From Eopsaltria australis (Eukaryota > Chordata > Aves > Passeriformes > Petroicidae), in the NCBI GenBank assembly GCA_034509425.1, contig JAVTVJ010000863.1, forward strand, positions 186,001-250,000: a DNA stretch of 64,000 nt, in the 5' to 3' direction. This document shows, one piece after another, positions 36,461 to 51,806 of the stretch. A program made the position numbers and the translations under genes. A model generated the notes under the pieces. It saw nothing but the letters and a program-made list of their open reading frames with translations, was not told the origin of the DNA and ran no database searches. Numbering within the stretch: position 1 is the first letter of the stretch; every line of letters begins with the position of its first letter.

Positions 36461-38330
36461 CATACAGTTCAGAGTATGATATCCTAAATTACACACATCG
36501 GGTTAAGGTTCTTCCAGTTTTACTGGGCTATTTTCTTCCCCTTTCTGACTTCCTCAAAAGTGTGGTTAGCCTCAAATCTGGAGAGGAATCCGTGCCCAGC
36601 CTCAAAGGCAGATTTGAAAAGTAACTGGTTTGAAATACTAGAAAGTTTATGCCAAGACTTAAAATAACCATCCTCCATCCTTCTTGATATTCTGCTAAGA
36701 GAATGGTTGTGTGCAAGACCTTTAATTTAATCACTGTATAAAATGGTATGTCCTGGAATTTTCTGGCAAATGAAACACTCCTGAAGAGTTCATATTTCAG
36801 TCTTACTATTCACTAACTACACCCAGGAGTTCAGAACACTGAAATCTGATTTATAACTATCAACTTTGCTAGTATTAAGCTTACCTTGCCATGTACTGAA
36901 ACAAATGTGATGCACATTGGTAAAAGGATACTAAACTGTTTATGTAATCATTAAACAGATAAAGGTTGCTGTACTTCAAGTTTTTAAAAAAGATCTTTGT
37001 AACACCCCTTAAAGCCAAGGACACAAAATATATTCTTAAACATCTGAATTTTCAGCCAGCAGCTTCCTGTGACCCAGCAGGAGCAAGGAACACACCCGGG
37101 TTTTGTTAGAAAGGACTCAGGGCCTGGTGATGTGGGGACACAGATTGCCAACCCACTGCCAGCTCTGAGGGGGAGCTACCAAACTCTCACCTGATTCACT
37201 GGGAAGTTACTCTTGATGAAATAGTCTGGAAAACCCGCTCACAAAATGAGTTGAGGCTCAGCTTTTCTTTGAAAGCAGAGAAACACAAGGAGCTCTTCTG
37301 CTGATGTAAATGCTGAAGTGTTTTCCCAGTATTGTTCTTCAAACACATCTTCCACCACCGGGGTGCAGAGCTGAGAGCCAGCCAGTCCAACCTCCCTCCA
37401 CTCCTCTGAGGCTAAAAAGCACAACAAAGGTGGGGAAAGAACGAGACAAACCTAACTCATCTCCCCCTGCAGGTTTCAGTCATCACTTCCCACCCAGTCA
37501 GTTCAGCAAAGCCCAGAACTGCTCATTCCAGCATCAGAGCCCCAGCCTTGGCTCCAGGGCAGGTACAGCTCCAGCCCAGCCCTCCAGGCTGAAATGTCTG
37601 CACAAGAGCTCTGGGAAATGGTTTTGCTGTGTGAAATGTTGGAACACCCAGAATGACCTCCTCCTTCAGAGCATCACTGATTGTGATACAGCATCACTGG
37701 TTGTGATACAGCATCAAACAGCAGGCACTTGCATTTGATGAGCTGAATTCCGACTGCTCACTGCACTGAGGAACAGTTCTGTTCTCATCACATCAGTCCC
37801 CTCAGTGAATCCCCTCCTCAGGTCCCTGCACAGGGGCCCCACTGCAGGCCTGGCCTGCCCAAACCAAGCACAGCTTTGAACAAATTCAGTTTCTTTTCCT
37901 GGTGCTCACATTACTTTACCTTCCAGGCCGGCCCAGGCCTGTGCTCCTCCCTGTGGGAATGGTCAGTGTCCCACAGCACTGCCCTCCTGGGCTCACAGGG
38001 AAGGGTTCTCCAGTTGAAAACAATCTCCATTCATCGAGGAATTCCCAGAGCTCCTTTCCCCAGGGTGCAGAACAAGCAAACCAGTACAATGCTATTTATA
38101 ACTGTGTTCCACAGCACCGAACAGGAACAACACATTTCAGCCCAAGTTATTCTGTAGATTAGCAATAACCTTGAAGGAGATAAGTATTCAGTAAATATTC
38201 AGTGAAAACAGAGAGGCCCCAGCAGGGCTGGGGAGCACTTGGAAAAACAGGCAAAAAATAAGGATTTAATATAGTGAGGTGGGATTCACCAACCAGGAAT
38301 GGAGCACTTGCATGTAATAAAGCAAATATT
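36461..38330. other. intergenic spacer before the ADNP poly(A) site
   Basis: AT-rich DNA downstream of ADNP. Includes a small 20-bp duplication (catcactgattgtgatacag, catcactggttgtgatacag) at about 37,671-37,710. No gene recognised. Confidence 0.55.
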
Positions 38331-38334
38331 TACA

Positions 38335-39346
38335 TTAAGCACAATACAGCAATTTATTTAGATGCTTAAATGAAGAATACAAAGGGAAATAAAGATCACA
38401 AAATTATACATACTACAACAGTGTGTCATATATTAGATGGTATAAATGAATACAACACCTTGTTGGTGTTAACTAAAGATAAACTAAATATCCAAACCCA
38501 GCACTTTGTCTCGGTGTGCTGCTTCAACACAATACACTTCTATACAGATCTAAAAGGTGTCAAAATTAGTAGCTGCAAACTTGTTTCTTGCATGTGATTT
38601 TTCTTTTTAGCTTAAAAGATTTCAGAAAATGGCTCTGAAATATGTTTGTCATCAGTTGTCATGTCAAGGATATTCAGAACAAGAAAATTCTATAATACAA
38701 CAGAGCCCAGATATATTTTTATGTTGCTGGCCTCTGGTTGGAGATTGTACAAGGTTATGTGCAAAAACTAAGTTTGTCAAAATTGGTACTAGAGCAGTCT
38801 CAAGCTTTGCTAGGGAAACTAGATACAGCATTTATTACACAGCAGGGCAACACTAAAAAAGAGAAACAGATCTATGATGGGTACACAAGAACAGTTCCAT
38901 AAGCTTCACTTGAATAGGTCTAAAAGACTGTACAAATATACATTTCAACTATTCAGAATGATACATGGAAACTCCATTTCCCCAGAGTCTGCTATACAGG
39001 GCACCGGGGCGCTGGCACGGCGCTGCCGGAGAGGGGCCTCTTGGAAAGACAACTCAACATGGACAGGGTGAAAGGAGGGTTGAAAATGCAGATAAAAGAA
39101 TCCTCTGCTTTTCTCTGTGTGCATTCTGGAGCCACCAGCGAATCCATTTTCACATTAAGTTACTGTGCTCATCCCAGCAGGAACTCCCAGCCCCTCGGCC
39201 AGCAGACGTGCACCAGAGCCCGGGCAGCAGCGGCGGCGCCCGGGCCGGGCCAGGCCGTGCCCAGGGCAGGAGCAGCTGGCAGGGGAGCAGTGCAGTGCCC
39301 CGGCAGCGGAGCAGTGCCCTGGCAGTGCCTCCCACGGGCAGAGCCC
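38335..39346 (-). other. ADNP: ADNP 3'UTR (inferred extent)
   Basis: About 1 kb downstream of the ADNP stop on the minus strand, similar in length to the mammalian 3'UTR. The first 200 bp next to the stop (39,150-39,346) are strikingly GC/CpG-rich; the rest is AT-rich. A likely poly(A) signal, AATAAA on the minus strand, is at 38353-38358, with cleavage expected near 38,335. An internal AATAAA near 38,833 could give a shorter form. Confidence 0.7.
38353..38358 (-). terminator. ADNP: ADNP poly(A) signal
   Basis: TTTATT on the plus strand is AATAAA on the ADNP strand, about 1 kb after the stop codon. It is followed (toward lower coordinates) by TG/T-rich sequence (ctgtattgtgcttaatgtaa). Confidence 0.55.
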
Positions 39347-42300
39347 TCACGCCTGCTGGCTGCTGAGCTCCACCCCGGGCAGGCTGCCGTGCATGGGCTC
39401 GGCCCCCACGGCCCCGAAGCCGTCGCCGTCCTCGCTGTCCATTGTGCTGCTCTGCCACTCCATCTGCTCGCTGGCCAGGCTCTCCTCCAGCTCGGAGGCG
39501 TTTTTCCATTGTGACTGGTCCTTGGACCAAAACCCTTCTACTTTTCCATAGGAACGATTCTTCCACTTTGACTGTTCTTCATCGCTTTCAGATCCACCCC
39601 CCTTGGCCTCCACAGTGGGTTTACTGCTCCCAGCATCTTCGCTTTGGGAAGATTCATCTGTCCACACTTCTGGTTTCACCTCCAATGCATTGTCTTCAAA
39701 ATCTGAAACCTGCTGGGAACCAGGCCCGCTTTCAGACTGGGAAGCTCCATCTTTCCATTCCACTGCATCATCCTGGTCATCCTGATCACCTTCACTATCT
39801 GAAACATCACCTACCAGTTTTGTTGGCTCTTCAGCAGCAATCATCTCTTCATATTTAGTGCTTTCCTCTTGTTTTTGCTCAGCCTTCTCTGGAGCCTGCA
39901 GTGTGTTTTCCTCCATAATTTCCTTGGCTATGCTGTCCTGGGGGTTCTGCACTGTGCTGTCAGACGAGGGTTTCCCAGCCATGTCAGAGACACGCTGCCT
40001 GAAGGGACTGCGCCTCTCGTATTCCTCCTCTAGGTTTTCGTAGCTGTCTGAGGAACTCTCATTGTCTTTCTCTAAGTTGATTTTTTTATCAACAGTCTTA
40101 CTGACATTGACTCTGGAGTTCTTCTCGTCGTGGTTTTCAAACAGCCATTCAGCATCAAAATCCATCTCATGTTTGACTTTGTTCAGCTCTTTCATGTTGA
40201 AGCCCAGCAGCACCCCGGGTTTGTATTTTTCACAGTCCCTAACACATTTCTTCCTTTTGTTGCTGAAGTGAGATGCGATATCAGATTTCCAGAGCCACAA
40301 ACTGGCCGCCAGCTTTTCGATCTCTCTCCGAGTGGGGTAGGGCTGCTTATTGAAGTATTTTGTAAGAAATGTTTTCCTGGCTTCATACGAATCATCCTCA
40401 TGACCCTTGGGGTCCAGTGCTAGAACTACGGGTTCTTCAGGCTTCTCCTCAAAGGCAGAGGGGGAGTCATCGTCGTCCATCTTCCTCTTCTTCATCAGGG
40501 GGTACTCCATGTGCTCATAGGCGCGTTTGACCGGCGCGGCCGCCGGGGACTGGCCCAGCCGGGACGAGGTCCCTTTGTCCTGCCCGTTCTGGGTCTTGCC
40601 CACGCCCCTGCAGTGCACCAGGTGCAGCGTTATGGTGGAGGCCGTCATGTTGCTCGTGTACACGCCCAGGCAGTGGATGCACTTGTAGGTCAGCTTCTTC
40701 TCCACGGGGTGAACTGTCTGAATCACCTGGTGCCTCTCCCGCAGGTGATGTGCCAGTGCGTCAGAGATGGGGCCTTTAAGGATTGAAAAGCACAGAGGAC
40801 ACAGAGTTTTCCCCACATCTTTTTTGTAGGGCACCGCCGCTTGCGGAGAGCTTTTGACGGGTACGTCGGATTTCTCCTGGATTTTGGGCTGCGGTTTCGG
40901 CGGAACCGGGGGCGTGTTCTGAGCATGGTAAGCTACGGACTCAGCAGGAGCATCCCGCAGGTTGTAGGTGGTGACAAGGAGGTGGATGTTCGTGTGGCTG
41001 CCCTGCTGCAATGTCAAATCAAAGGTCAGGGTGGAGTCAGTTTTAGGTCCCATCTCTTCGTCCACGTGCACCATGCGCATGTGGGCAGCCATCTTCTCCA
41101 CGTCGTTGAAGGTGGAGCGGCAGTAGGGGCAGGACAGCCCGTGGATCAGCATGTGATTGAGCAGCGTGTCCGTGGGCAGGTAGCGGTTACAGTAGAGACA
41201 TTTGCTCGTGAAGTTGTGGATTTTCATGATGTAGTTGGCCACTGCAGGCACCTTCTCGGCCTTGTGCTCCTTCTCAAAGTGGACACTGTACACGTTTTCA
41301 GGGAATAGCTCGTTGCAGATTGTACAGATTTTCCACTTCTGCGTGGACGAGGTGTTGACAGCAGAAGGACCTGTAGCTGCCACGGGGGATTTGGAGCCAG
41401 ACTGACCCAGAGCTCTGGACGCTGCCTGCGACTGTGACAGTGACGTCTGCTTGAGCTGCGCCGACGACAGCGAGGAGGAGTTGGCAGACTGCAGCGAGTA
41501 CCTGGCTGAGGCCTGGGACCTCTGCTCCCCTCCCAGAGTGTAAGGCCTTCCATTGCCACTCGCTGAAAACTGTTTCATGCTTTGTGATTGTTGGGAAAGA
41601 GAAACAGGAGCATTGCCACTGAGGCTGAGCCTCCCCCCTGGCTGACCAACGTAACTGGGGGGTACTGATTTGACCCCGTAATTGTTCTGCTGAAGGTGAA
41701 CATTTGACATCATGTTGACTCCTGTGGAATTTAACGTGGGCTTTGGTATAGTGAGTCTGTTCATCATCTGCTGTGATGAGAGCGAGCGGACGCTGCCAGC
41801 AGAGAGGGCACCCATCCTCTGAGGGAGTCCCATAGGCTTTTTATCCTGGGGTTTGGGAGCTATTAGCATCAAGGGTTTAGATCTCGGCACCACTACGTTG
41901 GTGTGACCTATCATTGCCGTGACCTGGTATCCGATCCGTTCGTGGTCTTCGATCACGTGCTGCACTAAAGCTTCGTAGGATTTCGGCATGAAAAGGCATC
42001 GTTTGCAGTGGATACCCCCCTCCTCTCGAGCACTGGAGCTCAATGGAACTGCACCATTGAGGGACTTTTCGCCTCCCTTGGCTACGTAAGGAGCAGCAAC
42101 GTGCTGAAAATGTTCCCTGTAAATGTGCTTTCGAACTATTTCGTAGAGCGGGTCACGGTAAGTGCACTTCTTACAGTAATAAACAGCTTGTTCCACACTG
42201 TCAGCCTGCTTGGGTTTAAGGCTCTCGTGTTTGTTTTTATCTTTGAAAGTGCTGATGCCTCCACTCGGTGTACTGGCATTGGGAGCATGGAATATTTTAA

Positions 42301-42472
42301 TGTGCGTTTCCAAAGTCTTTTTGTCCGCGTTGAAGGTACAGTAGGGGCAGTTGAGCAGGATCCTGTTCTCAAAGTCTTCGCTGTGAACATTCCGGAAGTG
42401 GCTTTTGTAGGCTGAAAAGAACTTCGAGGAGAAGGGACATGCACTGCAGCAAAAGGGCTTTGTCCGATAGTC
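39347..42472 (-). CDS. ADNP: ADNP terminal coding exon: zinc fingers, NAP site, homeobox, acidic tail
   Basis: Encodes residues 68-1108 of a predicted 1,108-residue ADNP. Acceptor ttcaag precedes DYRTKPFCC. Nine C2H2-type fingers can be read at about residues 75-97, 109-129, 167-188, 223-244, 450-470, 492-511, 515-536, 625-648 and 665-687. The NAP octapeptide position is 354-361 and reads NAPVSLSQ. A divergent homeodomain spans about 760-818 ([20 protein letters not shown] is helix 3), followed by PGVLL at 819-823, the PxVxL-type HP1-binding motif. The C-terminal 300 residues are acidic and Ser-rich, ending [15 protein letters not shown]. By family knowledge ADNP is a nuclear protein that acts with CHD4 and HP1 (ChAHP complex) and is needed in neural development. 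The frame is intact. The acidic tail diverges most from mammals. Confidence 0.98.
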   Translation of the reverse strand, partial: DYRTKPFCCSACPFSSKFFSAYKSHFRNVHSEDFENRILLNCPYCTFNADKKTLETHIKIFHAPNASTPSGGISTFKDKNKHESLKPKQADSVEQAVYYCKKCTYRDPLYEIVRKHIYREHFQHVAAPYVAKGGEKSLNGAVPLSSSAREEGGIHCKRCLFMPKSYEALVQHVIEDHERIGYQVTAMIGHTNVVVPRSKPLMLIAPKPQDKKPMGLPQRMGALSAGSVRSLSSQQMMNRLTIPKPTLNSTGVNMMSNVHLQQNNYGVKSVPPSYVGQPGGRLSLSGNAPVSLSQQSQSMKQFSASGNGRPYTLGGEQRSQASARYSLQSANSSSLSSAQLKQTSLSQSQAASRALGQSGSKSPVAATGPSAVNTSSTQKWKICTICNELFPENVYSVHFEKEHKAEKVPAVANYIMKIHNFTSKCLYCNRYLPTDTLLNHMLIHGLSCPYCRSTFNDVEKMAAHMRMVHVDEEMGPKTDSTLTFDLTLQQGSHTNIHLLVTTYNLRDAPAESVAYHAQNTPPVPPKPQPKIQEKSDVPVKSSPQAAVPYKKDVGKTLCPLCFSILKGPISDALAHHLRERHQVIQTVHPVEKKLTYKCIHCLGVYTSNMTASTITLHLVHCRGVGKTQNGQDKGTSSRLGQSPAAAPVKRAYEHMEYPLMKKRKMDDDDSPSAFEEKPEEPVVLALDPKGHEDDSYEARKTFLTKYFNKQPYPTRREIEKLAASLWLWKSDIASHFSNKRKKCVRDCEKYKPGVLLGFNMKELNKVKHEMDFDAEWLFENHDEKNSRVNVSKTVDKKINLEKDNESSSDSYENLEEEYERRSPFRQRVSDMAGKPSSDSTVQNPQDSIAKEIMEENTLQAPEKAEQKQEESTKYEEMIAAEEPTKLVGDVSDSEGDQDDQDDAVEWKDGASQSESGPGSQQVSDFEDNALEVKPEVWTDESSQSEDAGSSKPTVEAKGGGSESDEEQSKWKNRSYGKVEGFWSKDQSQWKNASELEESLASEQMEWQSSTMDSEDGDGFGAVGAEPMHGSLPGVELSSQQA

Positions 42473-45655
<3,183 letters not shown>

Positions 45656-47710
45656 TTAATTATCAGTAATTGTCTGCCTCATTTCCCCACAGAACTGGTA
45701 GCAGAGCTGTACCACTCCCTAACACACTGCCATTCTCTGGCTCCTTGCTGAGGCTGCAGAGGGCACTTATAGCAAGGCACCAAACTGCTGCAACAACGGA
45801 TCTGTGGCATCTTCTTGCCTCTGCCCATTGCCTGCCCCAGTCAAACTTTAAAGACCTGAAATTCCTTGGATCTTCCTATCACCAACCATCATAACAGAAG
45901 ACAGAGTTAGAGCTTCACACCTGAAACCTGAACTTAGACATGTCAGCTTTTAATATCAGCCTTACTTTGCAAGTTCTGCTGGGGAGCTGAATCCAAGTCA
46001 CCTAATCATAACAAAACCCCTCATCCTTAAGCAAATACAGTTCATTTTATTTAGGAAATGTCTGACTATTTAATCACAGTGAGTGGAGAGCCAGATAGAG
46101 TCTGATATTAATACAGGCTGTGACTAGAACAAAAGCTTTTAGCATCTCCATCCATTTCTATTTACAGCAAGTAACTCCAGTTGCAATGTCAACATCACTC
46201 TGCTGGCACCTCCTTGGATGGGGACATTAAAGCAGCCTCTCTAATCATCATCTAGGCATTAATGCTGCTCTGGAAATGAGGCATCCTTTACCTGACCAAA
46301 AGATGGTTAAGGGAAGACACCTGGAGCATCTCTGACCACATCAATTCACACTGAAGTGCAGGGTGGAATGAATAAATGACTGCTTAAAACCAACCCAAAC
46401 AATACCCTGACTAGACAGAATGCAGGCAGGATCTTCAGGTGCCTCAGCAGGCAGATCCCAAAGATCTCCCTCATCTCCAGTGTGTGTGCACACAAACTGA
46501 CTGCACCAGTCACAAGGGAACGGCAAAGGAAGCACAGTGACTGAGCAGGATCTGGAACCTTCCTTTGCTCTGTTTGTGCACTTCCCAGCATAAAGGTCTT
46601 GTCCACAGCCAGTTACTGACTCCTACAACAATTCAGTAGCCAAATGCAAGCAGAAGAGACAAGCTATGAAAGAGCAGAAGATTACTAACTTAGGAGCACC
46701 GTACTCAAAGTTTTTGTTTCACATTTGCAACAGTGAATGTTTTCTTCACTACATTCCTGTGCCAGTGCACAGAGCCCTCCCTGTGATCTCAGCCCCAGCA
46801 CTGCACTCTGACTCCACAGAAACACCAAACCCCAGCAGTCGAATCATCAGGGGGGATGAAGGACAGAAAGCCTGCACCTGTCTCTACACTGCAAAAGCTG
46901 TTTCTATCTTGGTGTAACTGAAATCTTAATTCTCCAATGGGTCTTTTGTACTTTGGCCCTGGTCAGGACCCCCCTTTGATGCCCCAGGTGGGAGGTGTTG
47001 GGCTGCTCCTGCTCTGACCCAGGAACTGAGGAATCTTCCCATGTGCAGCTTCACAGCACCCCCAGGGAACCAGGCTGCTGCGACTCCGGGAAAGGTGCAC
47101 CAGCTTCACACCAACACAGCCTTTTCTCTCTCAGCCATTATTCCAAATGTGCCCCACTGGGTTAGTTACTTCCATGCCTGGACATTATCCAGGGTGCTCC
47201 CTGTGCTTGGTTCACATCTCAGCTTTGGCACAGTGGATTTCTGCTGTCACAGGCTGCAGAGTAAAACAATGGTTTGCAACCAGAAATAAAGGACTAAAGA
47301 AATCATCTGGAGGCAGATGCTGCTAAAGGAACCATGATAGCACCAGTCAAGTTTTCTAGCAAACCTGCTCTAGGTTTTATTCTCTTTATGCTCAACTGGA
47401 AATGCCACAATGTCCTGCCCACTGCCAGGGAAGCCTCCCATGAGCTGCAGGCACAGAACGTGGGGGACCCTGAGCACTGCACTGAGCAGGAGTCTGCACT
47501 CAGCAGGCTCTGGGGACAGCCTCACTGGGAAATGGCAAGTGAAAATGAACTATGGAATCCCCCAGAGCTGTAAAGAAACCCCCCTAGTGCCCAGTGCATT
47601 TTATCTTGTTCAGGCACCCCAGACCTGTACGAGCTGGCCACGGACCCCAGGGCTCTTCACAGAGGCCACTCCAGCTACACCTCCTGCTCTAAGGTAATTT
47701 CTTCATGGGA

Positions 47711-47915
47711 TAATCATGGAATGGCCTGGGTGGGAAGGGACATTGAAGCCCGTCCAGTTCCACCCGTGCCATGGGCAGGGACACCTTCCACTGTCCCAGG
47801 CTGCTCCAAGCCCCATCCAACCTGGCCTTGGACACTGCCAGGGATGGGGCAGCCACAGTTTCTCTGGGATACCTCTGTCAGGACCTCACAGGGAAGAATT
47901 TCTTCTTAACGTCTT
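47711..47915 (-). mobile_element. CR1 LINE 3' fragment, antisense to plus
   Basis: Reads as the reverse complement of the avian CR1 3' end: atcatggaatggcctgggtg, ggaagggacattgaagcccg, caggctgctccaagccccat, ccaacctggccttggacact, and a decayed tttttcctaa-type stretch at the right. 5'-truncated copy inserted in the ADNP intron in the same orientation as ADNP transcription. Confidence 0.9.
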
Positions 47916-48566
47916 CTCATTTCTTCTTTTTATCTCTTGAGCTGAATGTTTCTTAGAAGCATTTAATGAAATTTACACTTCCATTCAACTTTTGCTAAAT
48001 AACTGACCTCAGAATAAAACTGCAGATGTGATTACAACCCTCTTAGGAACATCATTAGAAATAATGAAATAAAGCATTGGTTTTACCTTCTCTTATGAGC
48101 ACATGAGGCTGACCCTTCCCTTCCTAATGCTCTCATTTATTCCTATTATGAAGACTGAGAAAACCTGAGCTTTTTGGTGATCTGACAACCAGAATTAGCA
48201 AGTACAGTGTTGAACAAAGCATTAGGTGTGAACAAGTGTGCAAAATAGACAATTGTATAAGCAAGGTGCAAATCCAGCCTGTTCTGTCCCATGGTGACTG
48301 TGAGTTCAGACATACTCAGCTCAGTCTTGTCTTACTAAAATAATCAGCAAGTGTAAGAACTCTACTTCATTGAAGGGTATTTTCTATTAATTTTAAACTA
48401 AAAGATACTATTTGCTGTTATTTCTGTGCATGCTTATAAACCACAACTGCTTTCCCTGTTTTCCCCTCACCCCCTCATCATCCTTTGCTGCTCCACAAGG
48501 TCCATCCTTTCCGTGCTCTTTCCCCCTCTCCTTTCTTTGCTGGTTCTTGGCCTTCTTGGTCCTTAC

Positions 48567-48828
48567 CTCGCTCATTTTCCCTCTTCTCCTCTTCCCTGTG
48601 CCAATTCATAGCGTCCACATTCTTTCGTCGTTCTCTCTCATCCTGTCTCCACCGCTTCTTGATATCTTTGTCCTTAACTTGCTCATTTTCTCTCCTCTTC
48701 TCATCATCCCTGTGCCATTTTATTGTTTCTGTATTTTTCTGCGGCTCCACGCTTCTTTTGAGATAGTCTTGTCGCCTCCTCCTCTTTTTTAACATATCCC
48801 TTTCCCTGGCACGAGCCTGCTTTTCTTT
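48567..48828 (-). CDS. candidate unrecognised exon, K/R/E-rich with a 37-residue tandem duplication
   Basis: I do not recognise this product. The minus strand is open for 147 codons (48,478-48,921). Inside, a textbook acceptor (cttttctttcccag) lies just before KEKQARARERDML, and a strong donor (GCGAG|GTAAGG) follows ENER, giving a 262-nt exon that starts in phase 0. The peptide is about half Lys/Arg/Glu/Asp and carries two copies of a unit containing WHRDDEKRRENEQVKDKD and WHREEEKRENERGKDQE. The DNA period is 111 bp (gtccttaac at 48,670, gtccttacc at 48,559). The copies differ by a three-base indel that preserves frame. It lies in the ADNP 5' intron on the ADNP strand: it could be an alternative ADNP exon, part of another gene, an old transposon ORF, or a purine-rich minisatellite that happens to stay open. 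Confidence 0.3.
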
Positions 48829-49026
48829 CTGGGAAAGAAAAGCTTTACGGGGCATCATGAGCTGCTGCTGTACCTGCAATAATATCGGATCCATGGAATA
48901 ATGCACTATACATGCACTCACTCAGGCACAACACCTCATTTGGAGCTCCACACTTCACACACTCACTCAAGGCAATGCCCTGCTCCTCCTCTTCCCTCCT
49001 GAGCCTGGGCTGGCTCTGAGCTGCAT

Positions 49027-49059
49027 CAGGCCAGGCCAGGCCAGGCCAGGCCAGGCCAG
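49027..49059. repeat. (ccagg)n short tandem repeat
   Basis: About six and a half perfect ccagg units. Confidence 0.95.
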
Positions 49060-51703
49060 CTCCAGGGGCCACCTCAGCAGCACCGGGCAGTGACCCCGGG
49101 AGCCCTGGCCTGGGCAGTGACATTTCTGTGCCCTCCCTGCAGCTCCTCCTCCCCCAGAGCCTCTGGCAGCCCCCTGGCATTGCTGCTCCCGCTGAGGAAC
49201 AGCCTGTGTGTGGACAGAGTCATGAAGAGAACTTGGGAACCTTCAAACCTGCCTCCTCTCTTCCTGGAGAGATACATTTAATCCAACTTTAAGGTGCTCA
49301 ATTTTCTTTCCAGACCTCCATCTCCACCCAGTTTGGGTGAAAATGGCTCCCTTTTCTCTTGCCTGGGAGGAGGGAGGGGGGATTAGGAGACAAGCCACAA
49401 TCTGAAAAATTGTGTAAGCTTTGTTTCCTGGGGAAACCTGGCCAAAACATTTAACTGCAGTTAATGAAATAAGTCCTGACTCATCTACCCAGACTTCCTC
49501 CAAGTGTGTTATGTCTTGCTATTCACAGGAACAAAGGGAAAAAAATGAGACAATTTACTTGGAGTTTCTGCTGACAGCATTCCTGAGGAGTGGGGCTTCT
49601 TGGGGTTGGTGTTTTGAGCTTGGGGCTTTTTGTTTCTAGAGAGGTGTCAATGGAGACTACATTTAACAAATTGTTTTTACTTTTGGTCATTTCTCTGTAG
49701 TCATCCAACACATTCACATTTCCAAATGTAACAGTGTTAATACCTGCAATTTTGAAATCATGGAAGAATTTACACCATTGTTGATAACCTTTAAATATTT
49801 TTCTGTACACACTGAGCAATGTTTCAGAAATGGCAAACTGCAGTTGTGGGCCAGGTTTGAGTTTTTTGGTTGGGTTTTTGTTAAGTTTTGAAGAGAGATT
49901 TGCAGAGGTCTAATCAAAATGAAAACTGCAGAAAGGACAAAATTACTAGATTACAATACTTAAGCAAAGCCTAAAACAAAATGAAACAAATGTACTTTTA
50001 AAATTTAGCTACCTTATGGAAAGCACTTGTTCCCAGCATGCAATACTCCATCTTTTTCCTACAGAAAAAGCAATGTTTCAAACCCTTATTCTAAAAGCTG
50101 TTCCTTTCCCCTACAATACACCCCACCCCACACACTTAAACCATCTACTCTGGTCCATTGCCTTTGTTAGGTCTGTTTCATGATCCCATGGCTTTCATTC
50201 CAATAATTCAACCCCAAATTTCTTAATATCCATAATAATGCTAAAAGAGAAGGGCTGCAGCAGAGTCAAACACCATAATCAAAAAAATTCATGCAGTGTG
50301 GTAACACATTAGTACATAAAATTCAGATTATGCTAAAAATTACTTCATTAAAAGAGTAGCTCTCTACCAGACAGCCTGGGTTTGGGTATTAAATATTTCT
50401 CAGTAACAGCTGGCATTAAAATCAAAAAGCAACGGGAACCCAGGATCAGCATCCTCAGTGCAACCCAGACACTGCAAATCTGTACCATGGTTTCAGTTCT
50501 CTGTGGGCTGGGTGCCAGGACATTACTGCTGTTTACTAGAGCAAACTTAACTCATTAACTTTGTAAATGCACATTATCATTACCATTTTATCAGTAACCT
50601 GGTTCAATTTCAGTAACAATAACATGAAGTAAATTGCATGTGAAACACATCGTGCATCCCTCCCCCACCCAAGCAAGTACCAACATTTCAATCTGTCATT
50701 GTTATATTTTCTTTCATTTGTTTTTGTTTGGTTTGTTGTTGGGGGTTTTTCCCCCTTTGGTTTTATCTTTTCACAGGATTCTTCACTCCCCTCCCTTTAT
50801 ACAGCCCACTTTGACAGATCAGTTTATAGACAAATGATAGAAAATACCTCAGTAAAGAACATTTCAGCTGAATTTCCAAAATTAAACATTTCACTTGAGA
50901 TTCAAGTAAGTCATGTCATATTCCAAAGAATAACTTAAAGGGACATCCAACTTAGACTAGACTTAGACTTCCCTATCCCAAGTCAGAGGGTTTCCCCAAT
51001 CTGTTTAGCATTTCAGAGTCATCTCTCCTGCAGTCTAAACCAGCTTCCACTTTCCCCTCTGATGGTTTTAAACTGACAGAAGAGGGGAAATTTTAAACCA
51101 GGAAACCAATTAATTTGCTGTGAAGCTGGCAGAGTGATGTAACCCAAAGTGCCCCAATCTCTCAATTTTAGTAGAGTCCAAGTTGGTGTTCCTTTAAGTT
51201 CAGAATGTCCAAAGCTCAGAAGTAAACAGTCAAAACTATCCTTTCAACTACTTTTTGCCCATACTTTGCCAAATGAAAATCTTTACTCCTCCCCATCTCT
51301 GCAGTACTTCTGATGAGGCATTTACCTCCAAAATGAATGGTGCTTGGGCGTCTCAGACTCATTGGACAAGTTTCATGCACCAGCCTCCAAAGCCAACTGT
51401 CCTTGCAGAACACCCCCTCAGGCTGTGCTACAGCCCCTGGGGGAGCCCAGAGCGCGGGCACAGAGGAAGGCTCATATCCTGCTGGACAAAACAGAGAGGG
51501 AGAGACAGCAGATAAGAGATGTGATAAGGGCAGTCTCACACTGATAGGTACAAAGCCCAGCCCCGTGTCTCTGTGGGGCTGCAGGGCAGCTGAGCTGCAG
51601 CAAGTCTGAGCAGGTTTGTGCTCCAGCAACCGACTCTGCTGGGGATGCTGCCCGAGGAACGCTGCAGTGCTTGGCTTTCAGCTCAGGTACCCAGCTCTGT
51701 AAG

Positions 51704-51806
51704 GCTGGGAATGCTCCTCCTCACACTCCATCCTCCCTCTGGAGTACCAGAAGCCCAGCAGTACCGAGCTGGGAATGCTCCTCACACTCCATCCACCCTC
51801 TGCAGG
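51704..51806. repeat. 64-bp tandem duplication
   Basis: gctgggaatgctcctcctca at 51,704 and gctgggaatgctcctcacac at 51,768 begin two adjacent copies that share cactccatcctccctctg with a three-base deletion in the second copy. A small local duplication; no coding role seen. Confidence 0.8.

Noticed and set aside
40841..41308. 155-codon plus-strand frame inside the ADNP final exon
   Set aside because: Shadow of the strongly conserved zinc-finger coding sequence on the opposite strand.
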